DNA of 64,000 bases from Sphagnum compactum (taxonomy: Eukaryota; Bryophyta; Sphagnopsida; Sphagnales), in NCBI GenBank assembly GCA_965153455.1, contig OZ234503.1, positions 3,658,001 to 3,722,000 of the forward strand. Reading direction: 5' to 3'. Positions within the stretch are counted from its first letter, which is position 1. Each line of letters starts with the position of its first letter. A program made the translations under genes and the position numbers. Shown piece after piece: positions 37,858 through 48,585 of this stretch. The notes beneath the pieces were generated by a model, which was given only the letters and a program-made list of their open reading frames with translations, made no database searches and was not told the origin of the DNA.

Positions 37858-39626
37858 TTACGGGGGAGAGCCACCTCCGCCACCTCCGAATGGACCTCCG
37901 CCGCCAAACGGGCCCCCTCCACCAAACGGACCACCGTCTCCACCACCACCACCTCCCCCTCCCCCACCCCCTCCGCCTCCTCCTCCGCCGCCGCCACCCC
38001 CACCACCTCCCCCACCACCACCATTGCCTCCATTGCCTCCATTGCCTCCGTCACCACCACCATCGCCTCCATTGCCTCCGTCACCGCCACCATCGCCTCC
38101 GCCGCCTCCGTCGCCACCACCATTGTTACCACCACCAGTAGGTGGAGATTGAGATGGATTTCCAGATCCACTTGGGATAGGATTACTACTTGGGCTAGGA
38201 GGGATTGCTCCTCCACCTTGTGGTACTGGATTTGGTGGTTGGCTATGACCTACTATAGGGCCATGCGGAGGGTTCCACCCTCCAGCAGGACCGGACTTGA
38301 CATCACCTGCAGCTCGTAGGCCAGCTGCTGGCCGGTTTTCCAGTGTTGTTCGATCTGCACCATCTTCTCCCAAAGATGATAATCGGGAATTCTGTGCAAC
38401 CCACATTTGCCAACAAAATTTATCAAGAAAACAGTAACTTCAATGCTGCATTAAGCAAGCTCTCAGCTTCAAATTAGTTCTAAGGTTTGAGAGCTTTGGC
38501 ATGTAAAGCAGAGCTTATCTGATTATCCACAGAACGGAGAATACCAGCTCAGGGGCTTTTGAGGAGTTCACCGAAATTTACCAACAGCTTCTGATCATGG
38601 GTTTTTCATGAGCCACTATTAATGGCGTGTCAAGTTCACAAGATTGCCCTCTCATGGCACTCTGTACTGGAGGAATTAGATGACGACTCTAGTTTGGATG
38701 AATCGCATAGTTGTAAGTCTTAAATTATGTCATTGTCAAGAGCAGAGAATTTGAGAGGAAGGACAGAACAGACTCTCATTTTCAGCATTTCTCAAGTTCT
38801 GCAGAAATCTTTCTCCTCTACCCCAGTGTGTGAATCCTAACTGCATGATTTTTAGACGTCATTGTCAATTGACAGAAAGACTTACAGACTAAGGGTGTCT
38901 ACGTGTAACTGTGATCACAGCAGCCTAATGTCAGTGGCTTTCCATGGAAAGCCTGTAAGCTGAAAATGTGTAATTAATCATGTTAACAACTCTGAGAATA
39001 CATGTTCTCATAAAAAAGGGACAAAATGTTACTGCATGGTGAGTCATAGTTTGACTGACAACTCTTGCAATTGGTGAATGCTTGATCAGTAGAGCTGCAA
39101 GATGATGCTGAGAAACTAGTTGAGAAAACTTAATAGAAACCTGCTATGATCACAGAATCTATGATTAGAGCAGCCTAGTGGAAAGATGTCCTAACACACA
39201 CACACACACCCAACAAAAAAAAAAAAAAACCAAGCTCATATTGAAGGGCACCAGACTCACCTTCGCCGCTGCATGATACACTTCATGAGAAGATTCGAAC
39301 GACACACTGATCAAATGCCGACGTCCTGTATCCTCCAGCGAATATAACCCGACGTCGTCTCCTCCATCAAAGTGGGGTCGCTCCAGAAATTCATTATAAC
39401 TGCCGCTATCCGATGAAGAACAAGAAGCTGCACCGCGAGGAGCTGCTGCTGCTGCTGCTGCAGGAACAGATCTTAAGGCGAGAGCAGGGTGCACTTGAAA
39501 GAATCCGGTGTAAGACAGAAAAATGATCACTGCAGTGAAAGCAGGGATAGACACAGCTGCAGATGATTCTCTGGATCTGTGACTAGAACTACTGGTGGCG
39601 CCGGCATTGCACCACCACCACGCCAT
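37858..39626 (-). CDS. Membrane-anchored or secreted proline/glycine-rich protein
   Basis: Two exons, 39,626-39,261 and 38,391-37,858 (TAA), join in phase 0 at a GTGAGT donor and a GCACAG acceptor, giving about 299 residues. Residues ~23-50 are hydrophobic (AAVSIPAFTAVIIFLSYTG), a signal anchor or uncleaved signal peptide after a short Ser/Arg-rich head. An Ala run and an acidic segment (DGGDDVGLYSLED) follow, then GRRHLISVSFESSHEVYHAA. The second exon encodes a Pro/Gly segment (KSGPAGGWNPPHGPIVGHSQ) and ends in an almost pure Gly tail (GGGDGG, PFGGGG repeats). The family is not recognised. Glycine-rich extracellular or cell-wall proteins are the closest in composition. The Gly tail comes from a CCN trinucleotide expansion seen on the + strand. 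Confidence 0.7.
37920..38125 (+). repeat. Triplet CCN repeat encoding a poly-Gly tail
   Basis: A run of CCA/CCT/CCG/CCC triplets on the + strand, read as Gly on the minus strand within the glycine-rich gene. It includes nested repeats of CCATTGCCTCCATTGCCTCC and CCGTCACCACCACCATCG. Such tracts are prone to length variation. Confidence 0.85.
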
Positions 39627-41446
39627 AGCCGCTACCCCAATTGAGCTCTCTCACTGCAGCAGCAAGGAGAAGACGCTGCTGGCACCAGCCCTTTTTTTAC
39701 CTGGCGAAATATCGCCAAAATGAGAAATAAAAAACTCGAAATAACAAAAAAAAATGATTTTGGAGGTTTTCTGTCGCCAGAAGGGAGGAAAAAAGAGAAA
39801 GAAGTAAAGTCGCCAGATTCATATATGTGATTGTCATTGTGTAGCCAAACATATAAAAAGGATGATTAAAGGTTTGTACTTGATTTCTGGTTTATAGCCA
39901 GATTTGGCTAAATCTTCCTAGGGATGATTGCCACTTTGTCTACAGCTCCCAATGAACAATTGGCACTTTAGCTACAAACAGTGGTGATCATCCATAAGAC
40001 AGATTAACTAAATTTGGCTATAAAAAAGAAATGAAAGTAACACAGTTTAAGCATCCTTCACATTTTTTAACTAACATGCTTTATTAACCTAGTAGAGAAA
40101 TCTGAAAAAAATTCACAAAAAGTTGGGGGAAAATTGGCGACTACAAAACAGGAGAAAAAATTACATATTTTTTAGGCATTTTGAAAACAAAACAGCGAAT
40201 TGTCTACATTTAGCCACAAACAAAATGCTGGGCTGGCTGCGACTCAAAATAATAATAAATACGTAGTTGGAGTTGGCAGACAGAAAGTGAGGCGTGTGGA
40301 CGTCGACTCTGCAACTGCAATTATATCCCGGCGACTTTTGGTGTCACGCCTGCACTCCCCAAACTTGGGGCTCGAGTGTAGACAATTTAGAATGGGTCCC
40401 AGAGACCGCTCCCAGTGCCTCCAAGTAAACATCTCCTTTGGTTTAGCTTGTTTTCCACGCTGAAATTATTACCATGGCCCACTGTTCCCCTGTTGTTGTA
40501 TGTACCGCGTAATTGATAACTGCCATACCCGCACTACTACAAAATGTGGGTGTAGTTCATAGTCTCCATTCAGTAGACTACTGAATTCGTTGCATCCTCA
40601 CACACACTATATATATACATATGAATTCATTGTTATTAATGAATTCACTTGCTGTACATGGACACCTTTTGTTGTAATGGCCAATGGAGTAGCTAATGAT
40701 TTTTTTAAAAATCAAGTTTTGTTAAATTTTTGACCCAAGAAATGAGAAATTTTCAAATAAATATATATTTGAAGTGCTTGAAATTCAACTTATTTTGCTA
40801 ATTTTTTGTTTAATGATTCCACATTTTTTGAAAAATGAAAATAAGAGAGAGGAGAAAAAAAATAGAATACTAACACTTTGGCATTTTTATTTTTTATTTT
40901 TGAAAAATTGAAAATTTTGGGAAGATTATCAACCCATTATTCTGTTGAAATTTTCAAAAAATCAGGCAAAAAAAAAGTTGTATGCACTCTTTAGGTAGTT
41001 ACACTAGACAAGGTTATTTGCTTAAATTTGAATCTAGGTATATAAATTCAAAATTATGCATTATCAAGTGTTAAAATTTTCAAAACATCAAGCAAAACAA
41101 AAGTTGTGCACTCTTCAAATAGTTAGTTGCACTTGACAAGGTTATATCTTGGATTTGAACAATCTATTTGAACAAAAGAATCCAATAAAAATCGATGGCC
41201 GGAACCATCATGTGAAAAATAAAAGGGAAGGCCAAAGAAAGGCCAAAAGACGTGTAACCTATAATAACCAAAGAAGGGAGAGAGCTAGTCCCTCTCATGG
41301 TAGGAAGATATTTCACCCATAGCCACTTTAACGTCACTTGCTTGCAAATTATGACATCTAATAGTAATAGGAGGCCTAAGAAAATTCACTAACACAATCT
41401 TCCTTTCTATAACAAAGGTTAAAGCATGCTAAAGAACAATACTAAC
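39627..41446. other. Promoter side of the glycine-rich gene, then AT-rich intergenic
   Basis: 39,627-39,700 probably holds the 5' UTR of the minus-strand gene. Beyond the TIR copies at 39.9-40.0 kb no coding frame is supported. An 87-codon + frame at 40,200 has no recognisable motif. Confidence 0.4.
39891..40023. repeat. Tail-to-tail copies of the 3.6-kb element's TIR
   Basis: 39,891-39,934 (TTTATAGCCAGATTTGGC..., CTAGGGATGATTGCCAC) matches the right end of the 3,598-4,724 element, and 39,983-40,023 (GTGATCATCCATAAGAC..., AATTTGGCTATAAA) matches its left end. The order is reversed, right end first. The spacer also duplicates CACTTT(G/A)(T/G)CTACA. The order fits two adjacent element remnants or a small foldback derivative. 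Confidence 0.7.
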
Positions 41447-44400
41447 TCACTGCCTGAAAAACTGAATGAAAGAAAACAAGGATAAATGACCTTTCAATTG
41501 TCTATCATGGAAAAGATGAACAGACTCCTTGATGAAACAATCCATATGATGCCTAGGTGCACCATGCACCTCCATGGCCATTGGAATAAAGTGGTGTCAA
41601 TCATGAATCTTTTTATACTTGCAGATCTTAACAATGGCATTAAGTTTTGTAGCTACACTTGATGGTCGCCTAATAACACTCGTAACCACCATCTCCTGTA
41701 TTAGGTCCATAATCAGCACATCGATAACAAAAACTTGGTCTTCATGAATCGTGAAAAGATCGATTCGTGATGAAATTCTTGATGTAAGGGTGTACCACCA
41801 TTCTCTCCGTACATTGTGCCCATTCTTTCAAGTGAAGGCGTACATGATATCTTTGATGGTGTCATGTATAGCTATTTCCTGACCTTCGAATGGACAACGT
41901 GCTAAATGCGTTCCAGATGCGTTTAACCCATGTCCACATTCACATGTGAAAATATTAGATCTTGAGGGTTGAATCAAATTGAGACGAAAACGCAATGCTG
42001 AAATGAAAATAAAGTTTGTGATGCAAAATGAATGGATAAATGACCTAGCAATCAACCATAGCCACGTCCCTTTGCCCGAACAAGAGCGAATGCAGGTTCT
42101 ACATGTTAAGGAAATGGAGTCATTATCCAAGATAGACCTAAAAGATGTGTTGTGATGGATGTCCATCAAAGATACTTGAAGACTTTGGGCATCGATAACT
42201 GTCAAACTCTCAAAAGAAAGGTGCATCTCTCTAGCTACAAGAGGAAGGTTATCCCGAATTGCATGAAGGCATGACTAAAGGAGGTGTGAGCCCCCTTCAA
42301 CCTGAGAAACATACTCCTCCAAAACGGGTCTATCAAAGATATGAAACCTAGAGCATAAATATGAAGCCACCAAAGCCCAACTCCCTGAAAAAAACAAATA
42401 GGGCACAATCCTCCATAAATAAAAGGCCTATACTACCAAAAGAGATCAGTAGTCAAGCCTAATGCCTCATTAAGGGGCTTTGAATAAACTCCCATGACCC
42501 TATGTTGAAAGGAAGATCATTGATATGTGCCATGTTTGAGATAATCCTTCAACCAAAAAATGCATGACAAAGTTTTGAAAACCCACTGGCATGCCCAAAA
42601 TACGTAAGCGATTTGTGACCAAAATGTAGCCCTAAGAAATCTCTATGCTTGAATAGGTCTCTGATGGACTCCAAAACTTGCACTTTCACACCTGGGCATA
42701 TGCAAGTTATGGCGGTTCATTTATTACAACCTTATGGACTTTATGTAGAGTGTATTTTATTCAAATGCCACAAACACATTATAAAATAATCAAATTGACA
42801 AAAATATTTATGGATTAAGATTGCTAACTTGAATAAGAATATTTATTAAGGGGTGAAATTTAATAAACATACACCAATCATATAGTAATGGACTTTTAAA
42901 GTGAACATATGGATTATAATCTAAGTTTTACATTAGCATTCAAATGCATTTTTTATTATAATTTAATCTCAATATTTTTTACATGGATTCAATATATGAT
43001 ACATGATGGGAATACAATTATGAATTGAAAAAAATTATAACAAAATTTTTAACGAACAAATAACTATGGACTTTTGAATGATTAGATTTGGGCTATATTT
43101 TCAAAAGTCCCAATCTTGGTCATGTTTTGTTGGATTGATTTTTTTTCCCCCTAACATGTATAATAAAAAGTTTTTAAAATGGGCATCCTTTCGTATGGAT
43201 TTTATTAATTGATTAATCACCACATAGGACCCACTAAACATAGGTTTTTAACGTTGTTTTTCCATTTTAATGTTTATTTTTCCATTTATATGGACTTTGG
43301 AAACTTGGACTCTTATTTCTTTTGAACCACTGCAGCTTGCATCTACCCACCTTGACACTAAGCCCAGCTAGGGTTAACTGGATTGAAAGGTGGTCAAAAG
43401 CAAGGATAATTTTACTCATAGGGCCCACGATGTGAGTATTGTCTACTAGGGATGGAAAAACACAGTTGGGGGCCTTGTGCAATAGTTTCTAGGAATGTTC
43501 GATAATGGGCCAGGGCAAATAAAAGACCTTCTAGGGGGTCACCTTGCCTTGTGCTTAAAGATGACTCAATAATGGTGACCCCCTCCTTATGATACCCATG
43601 TGGGTAGTAAAAAGAAGAATGAACACCATAAAACAACTTAGTAAAGGGGATAATGCTTGCCAAAGGACACCCAACATCTCGTAATTCTTTAAAAATAACA
43701 ACTTGAAAAATGTTATTAAAAGCATTTTCAACATCAATTTGCATTAGACCCCAATCAGGATGTAGGTTGAAGAGGGCTTTAATGCCAAAAGGGATGGTCT
43801 CATAACCTCCAAGGGTCAATATTCCAAATTGATGGGGGAATAGGTGTTCCTGAAGTGATAATCAAAGATGTAGGACAATGGAACGATTAATAAGTCAAAA
43901 AAACACTTTGCCTACGATAAAAAGACGAAGACCTCCATTGTCCTTTGCCATTGCCAACAATTTACTAACTCCCAGCACTAGGGCCACTGATCTAAAGATA
44001 CCACCACGAGCAATAATAACAATAACGTGGAATAATTCCAAATAAGGATGGCTCCTTTGGTATGAAACATCTCGAGAAATGTTCATAAACCATCCCAGAT
44101 AGCGCACCCAAAGATAAATGGGGAGCAATGACTAAAGCTTATGCAAACAAAATCTTATCCATGACAAAAATGTCTTTAAGCTAATAGTAAAAAAGAAGCG
44201 AAATGACAAGGTCTGATGGAAAGGGGTGCAATTGAAGCAAAGTTACAATAGTGTCCTTTAAGGGAATAGCTAGCATCATGGGCTAAAAAGCTCTAACAAT
44301 GCAACTATACTCTTCGGCTCTACCCAAAATTAGACATTGACAAAGATGGGTCGTTAAAGAATCGTCCAATGAGCAATGGGAATGGGGATCATGTGAGGCA

Positions 44401-44563
44401 TGAAAAGATTCTTCTTAAAGAAAAGACTAGTCATTTGCCATAAACCTCTTAAAGCAAGTAGAAACCTTTCATTGACCTGAATGACCTCCTCCAATATAAT
44501 GCAAACACTAATGTAGCAACATGAAGAGAAGGAACCATGCTAACTCGTCCATCAAATCTAGAG
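41447..44563 (-). pseudogene. Decayed non-LTR (LINE-like) retrotransposon: RT, zinc motif, restriction-like endonuclease
   Basis: Minus-strand fragments, read downstream. AMAKDNGGLRLFIVGKVFF (to ~43,895) leads into the reverse transcriptase. LMQIDVENAFNNIF is motif A with its Asp, and STRQGDPLEGLLFALAHY is motif B. FPSLVDNTHIVGPMS sits where the catalytic YADD box should be, already VDN (43,819-43,270). 42,226-41,828 has a CCHC-like motif (TCECGHGLNASGTHLARC). In the same frame past one TGA, RIDLF...EDQVFVIDVLIMD sits where restriction-like endonucleases have (R/K)PD...D. The sequence ends FIQFFRQ, TGA at about 41,447. Several stops and frameshifts kill it. The 5' part lies beyond the pogo-like insertion (zinc finger at 48.5 kb). 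Confidence 0.7.
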
Positions 44564-44853
44564 TACCGTATCGCCGCGCTCGTTTCACACCAATATTAAT
44601 TATTTTAGGGGTACTGTGAAAAAAAAAAAATTCTGAGGGGGGAAGTGCGAAATGTGAAACAAACAAAACTAATTAATTCTACGGTGTAAATGCGAAAAGG
44701 AAAAACGCTCAAATATATATTATAATTATATATATATATATTAATTCCAGGGTGAGAGCAGCCCCCTAGGGCGTGAAAAAAAACGAAAAATGATGGTAAA
44801 ATAAATAGGTAAGTGACAAATGAATCAGAAACAATCAGAAAGGAGAAAACTCT

Positions 44854-44917
44854 GATTGCTCCTGGAATCGAACCAGGGTTGGCCAAGTCTGACCAACTGC
44901 ACCAACAGTAAGCAATC
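44854..44917 (-). other. tRNA-like sequence inside the pogo-like element
   Basis: On the minus strand GATTGCT and AGCAATC form a perfect 7-bp acceptor-like stem. CCTGG-TTCGATT-CCAGG forms a perfect T-arm with the B-box GGTTCGATTCC. TGGTGCAGTTGGTCAGA resembles an A-box. The total is 64 nt, and the anticodon-arm region is too short for a normal tRNA. It is therefore a tRNA-derived relic, a tRNA pseudogene or a SINE head captured by the transposon rather than a working tRNA. Confidence 0.5.
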
Positions 44918-45505
44918 TGTGTGATTTACTTTTTAATTTTGGTTGTTTTTCTTTATTGTTTCTCCTTTCTAGTATTCTTCTTTCAAGTTTCCTGCTCTTT
45001 TCTCTACCTTCTGCTGCCTACGACTCGGACTCATCCGTTGCATTGTCGATCCAAGTCTGATCTGGTCTGCTCGCTGCATCATAATCTGAGGGCCTGCAAA
45101 ACAATTGAACACTGCGAGATCAGGTAGGAAACGAGCTTGAATCATCCCAGCTTTTTTCAAGCAAGTGGAGACGGATCAACCGTTCGAGCTTTGCCCAAAA
45201 GTTTTTGATCGATGACAAGCAATCAGTGAATTACAAAATCTAGGAAACAAGCATGTTGACTTTCCAAATCGAACCCACTGACATACCTAGATTCGACAGC
45301 TCGAAGCAATTCTGGGAAGAGAAACGGGTTAGGAGAGTTGTCAAACAATCAGAACCACTCACGATCAACCACCACATTGATCGATAGTTGGAATGATTCA
45401 GAACAAAGATGATGAAAAGCTCATAGAATGCAGAACATAGACACTACTTTTTTAATCTTGCCCACCTGAAATTCAGCAAATTCTTCACACAAACTCGTCG
45501 GCCTC

Positions 45506-47771
45506 CTAGTCGGCCAAATCAGCCTCATCATCCAGCTCCATCTCCTCCAAGCTGGGGTCAGTTTCCATGTAGCCTTGCATCACTTCTTCAAACGACAAAC
45601 CTGCAAGCATGTTAATTAACTTATAATGTTCAGAAGATAACCACATAACCACCAGATAACCTGATACGTAACCAATTTCTCCCCAGCATCTTGTCATCTC
45701 CATTGTCTGACGGCAAACTAGCAAACCTAGGCTTGGATAGATAGATTGCCACTTTCAGAAATGAGCTGAAATTGCAACTGAGCTGGACAAACAAATTCGT
45801 TGGTGCTGAAATCATATCACTCCAGCTCCGCTTGACGCAAGTTGATAAGCTACTGTTCAAACTGAGCTAGGATAGTAACTTTGCAATGCACACAATTGTT
45901 CAGAACAAATGCCCAAGGCTTGAAACTCTCTATAGCTGCAAGGAAATAATCTTACTAGACAAAGCCAAGTCGGCTGGATCCCTGTCGCCATCAGGCCCCG
46001 CCACCACATCCTCGTCCCAGGATACATGATCTGGGGCCTCCATGTCCTTGAGGAGCTTCCGCTTGAAGCACTCCAGCATTGCCTCCCGCTGGAATGCAGC
46101 ATCTTGGATGTGTCCCAGTTTGCACATGGCAAACCCCTTCCTGATCAGAGCATCTTGCGCCCGCACTTGCAGCCAGGCGCCCCTAAGGAAGCCCATGACC
46201 TCACCCCTGAGCTGAGCTGCCGTTGTTTGAAGTTTGACTTTGCTTGGATCAACCCCTGCTTTGATCTGCTTGGCTATCTTTGCTGCCTGGAACTGATTGT
46301 AGAGCTGGTGGATTGCATGCTTAAATGGCCGCTGGAAAACTACGTCCATCACTTGCAGCTTAGAGGTACAGTTAGCTGGCACAAAGAGGAGGAGAATGTG
46401 GGGGAAATTCTCCTTCATGAACCCTCTAAACTCGGCTGAGATGTGCACTGACCAACAGTCGATCAGCCAGATCATTCGCTGCGTCAGAGGATTCAACCCA
46501 AGATCAAAGCACTTCCCCTCGAAGTATGGGTGCAACACCTTCTGAACGAAGCTTCTCATGGTCTCCTGGGTAGACCAATGATTGGCACTGTGGGTGAGGT
46601 GCCACCCCTCTGAAGCGGCTATCACTGCAGCTGCATTCTTTGGTAAGACCTGCCCTGTCTTTCCCTGGAACACAATTTGAAGAGGAAGCAAGACCCCTTC
46701 TGCTGCAGCGCTCCCAAGCACCGTGAACTGACGCTTATCCTCCTTCCCCAAACTGAGCACCTACTTTGCCCCCTTGACTTCATACGTCCGTTCTGAGAAA
46801 GGCTTCAGGTGCACTCCCGTCTGGTCAAAGTTAACCACAAGGCAGTCTGGGACTGAATGCATCGAACAGAGCGCCGCAACCCGGAATGCCATCTCCTCCC
46901 CCTGAACAACCCAGTCCTCAGGAAGCTTCCTGGCTGCCCCCGTCGTCCGTCGCCAAGTCCAGCCAAGGTGCCTCTGAGCAAAAGCTTTGGCGAACGTTTT
47001 GGAGACGTTAAACTTGACAGGTTGACCGTCCTTGTCCTTGCCAACCACCCTGTCAAACAGCTCAGGAGCCCCCACAGTGATCACACCCTGGATCGTGGTT
47101 CTGATGATTGAGATGTTAATTTGCTGGCCAGCCAGGCGCATGCCTTTGAGACAATCAATAATTTGGCTGGCTGTCTCGGGGTGATCCTTGAGAATGCCTC
47201 TAGGCTTCTCCGTGTTGCGGCGCACCTGCGCGGCTTTCTTTGTTGCCATTAGGCCGATCTTCTCCCGCATATCATCTTTGAGAAGCCAATGCCCCGTCCC
47301 CTGATCCTTTCCATACCAACCCTTCATGGTGCTGATTGTTAACGCGTCAAATGGGCTTCCAATTCTGCCAGGCTTTCTGATGTGTTGCAAGTGGTTGAGA
47401 GCGTCTGTGAGGGATCGTGGATGCAATGCAACAGCCTGGGCAATGAGAGGCCATAGATCGGGGTTGCCCCACCTCGAATAGCTACCTCCACATCTACTCT
47501 TCTTAGTTGGGGGTTGGGTAGCTACCAGCTCTTCTACTTCTACCTCCTCAACAGGAGAGATGAGCACCATGTCAGGTTGACGCTTCATCTTGGGTCTTCC
47601 TACAGGCCTCTTTGCCTTTTGAGCTGCCACTCGCCGCTCCTCATCCCTAGCAAGCTTCTCAGCCTCCTCCTCCTTCTTTTTCGCCCAATACACCGCATCT
47701 CGCTTCTTTTGCTCCTCAATATCAGCAGGTGTGGCTTTCTTGAAGAAGTTGGTGATCATGGCAGTAGCCAT
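45506..47771 (-). pseudogene. pogo-like DDE transposase with one in-frame TAG
   Basis: The frame starts at ATG 47,771 and stays open except for a single TAG at 46,763-46,761 (codon 337). It reaches a GTAAGA donor at 45,955 and probably joins a last exon at 45,600-45,506 (acidic tail ending DDEADLAD). The N-terminus is Lys/Glu-rich and contains an AT-hook-like KRPVGRPKMKR. Catalytic Asp candidates are D316 (VVNFDQTG), D438 (LIDCWSVH) and D476 (KLQVMDVVF), with 37 residues between the last two, the D-D-D pattern of the pogo/CENP-B DDE_1 group. About 635 codons in all. The protein would cut and reinsert the element at TA sites. The lone stop suggests recent inactivation; readthrough or an assembly error are alternatives. 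Confidence 0.85.
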
Positions 47772-47994
47772 GACCTACCTAGTGCGCCCCCTTCAGCTGC
47801 TCTTCTCTCAAGTTTCCTGAAATGTGATTCAAGTTGAAGCAAGCCTGAGCTTCTCTGATCTTTAGCCTGAGCAGAACGTGACTCCGAGTCGCTCAGGCTC
47901 ACCGGAAAGTTGGTTTTAATGAAAAGGCGCGAATTGCAGACCAGCATATGGCCGTCGATCCCGGACTTGCTTTTGCTGAGACCGTACGATTGTG

Positions 47995-48150
47995 GTTGCT
48001 CAGTTGTCGGAGTCGTGGCGGCTGAGCCTGTGCGGCCGGGCGGCGACGGCGCGGGCCGAGGCCGGCCCGCCCTCGCTCGGGCCGCCGAGCCGTGGTCGCG
48101 CACCGAGGCCTGGCGGCCGGCGGGCCGCAGCCCGCCCCAATTCCGGCAGA
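47995..48150. promoter_or_regulatory. GC-rich CpG-dense block upstream of the transposase
   Basis: About 150 bp of very high GC (GCGGCCGGGCGGCGACGG, GGCCGAGGCCGGCCCGCC) lies between the right TIR and the transposase ATG, in an otherwise AT-rich region. Its position fits a promoter or 5' UTR of the minus-strand transposase. This is inferred from composition and position only. Confidence 0.4.
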
Positions 48151-48502
48151 CCCATTGAAGTGTGAAATGACAGACCATTGTAATTAATTATTTGTGGGTC
48201 GATGCGAAAATGAAAATCGTCCAAAATTAAATATTTCGCACCGGGTGGTGTGGAAAGAGCGCGACGGTACGGTAATTCAAGCAAGGGGTAAGCAAAAAAC
48301 TTGCTTGAACTCATTTTGAATAGTTTGAGAGATATTATGAAACAAATGAAAGCATGCAGAACGAGCCTCAAACAACCCTAAAATGAAATCAGATTGAACC
48401 TAAAGCCAACCCTAAAAAGCAAAAGGGATATAACTAAGGTGTAGCATAGGAAGGGAAGACACCTGCAAAGATAAGGCAACTTGGGTAGCCTAGGAGACGA
48501 GG

Positions 48503-48585
48503 TTGGCATGAGGGTGAACACTTTTAACATGCCTCAAAAGCTTGCCTGAATTGTAAAGGCCGGAGTGATGACAAGGGGCATTGTA
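48503..48585 (-). pseudogene. C2H2 zinc-finger fragment of the retroelement 5' part
   Basis: On the minus strand TGC CCC, then one extra base, then a frame reading CHHSGLYNSGKLLRHVKSVH. Allowing the one-base shift gives C-x2-C...H-x4-H, a C2H2 finger. Restriction-like-endonuclease retrotransposons such as R2 carry N-terminal fingers of this kind. Its strand and its distance to the reverse transcriptase (about 0.7 kb once the pogo-like element is removed) fit the same relic as 41,447-44,563. This assignment is an inference. Confidence 0.4.

Larger units (their letters stand above)
44564..48274. mobile_element. pogo/Tc1-mariner-like DNA transposon with TIRs and TA duplication
   Basis: The left terminus (from 44,566) reads CCGTATCGCCGCGCTC then GTTTCACACC. 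The reverse complement of the right terminus (to 48,272) reads CCGTACCGTCGCGCTC then TTTCCACACC, 22 of 26 identical. Both ends are bordered by TA (44,564-44,565 and 48,273-48,274), the Tc1/mariner/pogo target duplication. GTGCGAAAT occurs near both ends in inverted orientation. The element is about 3.7 kb and carries one transposase gene on the minus strand. Its GC content is far above the flanks. Confidence 0.85.

Noticed and set aside
37827-38141. His/Arg/Pro-rich plus frame
   Set aside because: It is the antisense of the CCN triplet repeat that encodes the poly-Gly tail of the minus-strand gene.
46026-46439. 137-codon plus frame
   Set aside because: Antisense shadow of the transposase coding region.
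48000-48371. 123-codon minus frame across the right end of the pogo-like element
   Set aside because: It crosses the TIR into flanking DNA and translates the GC-rich block; no homology expected.
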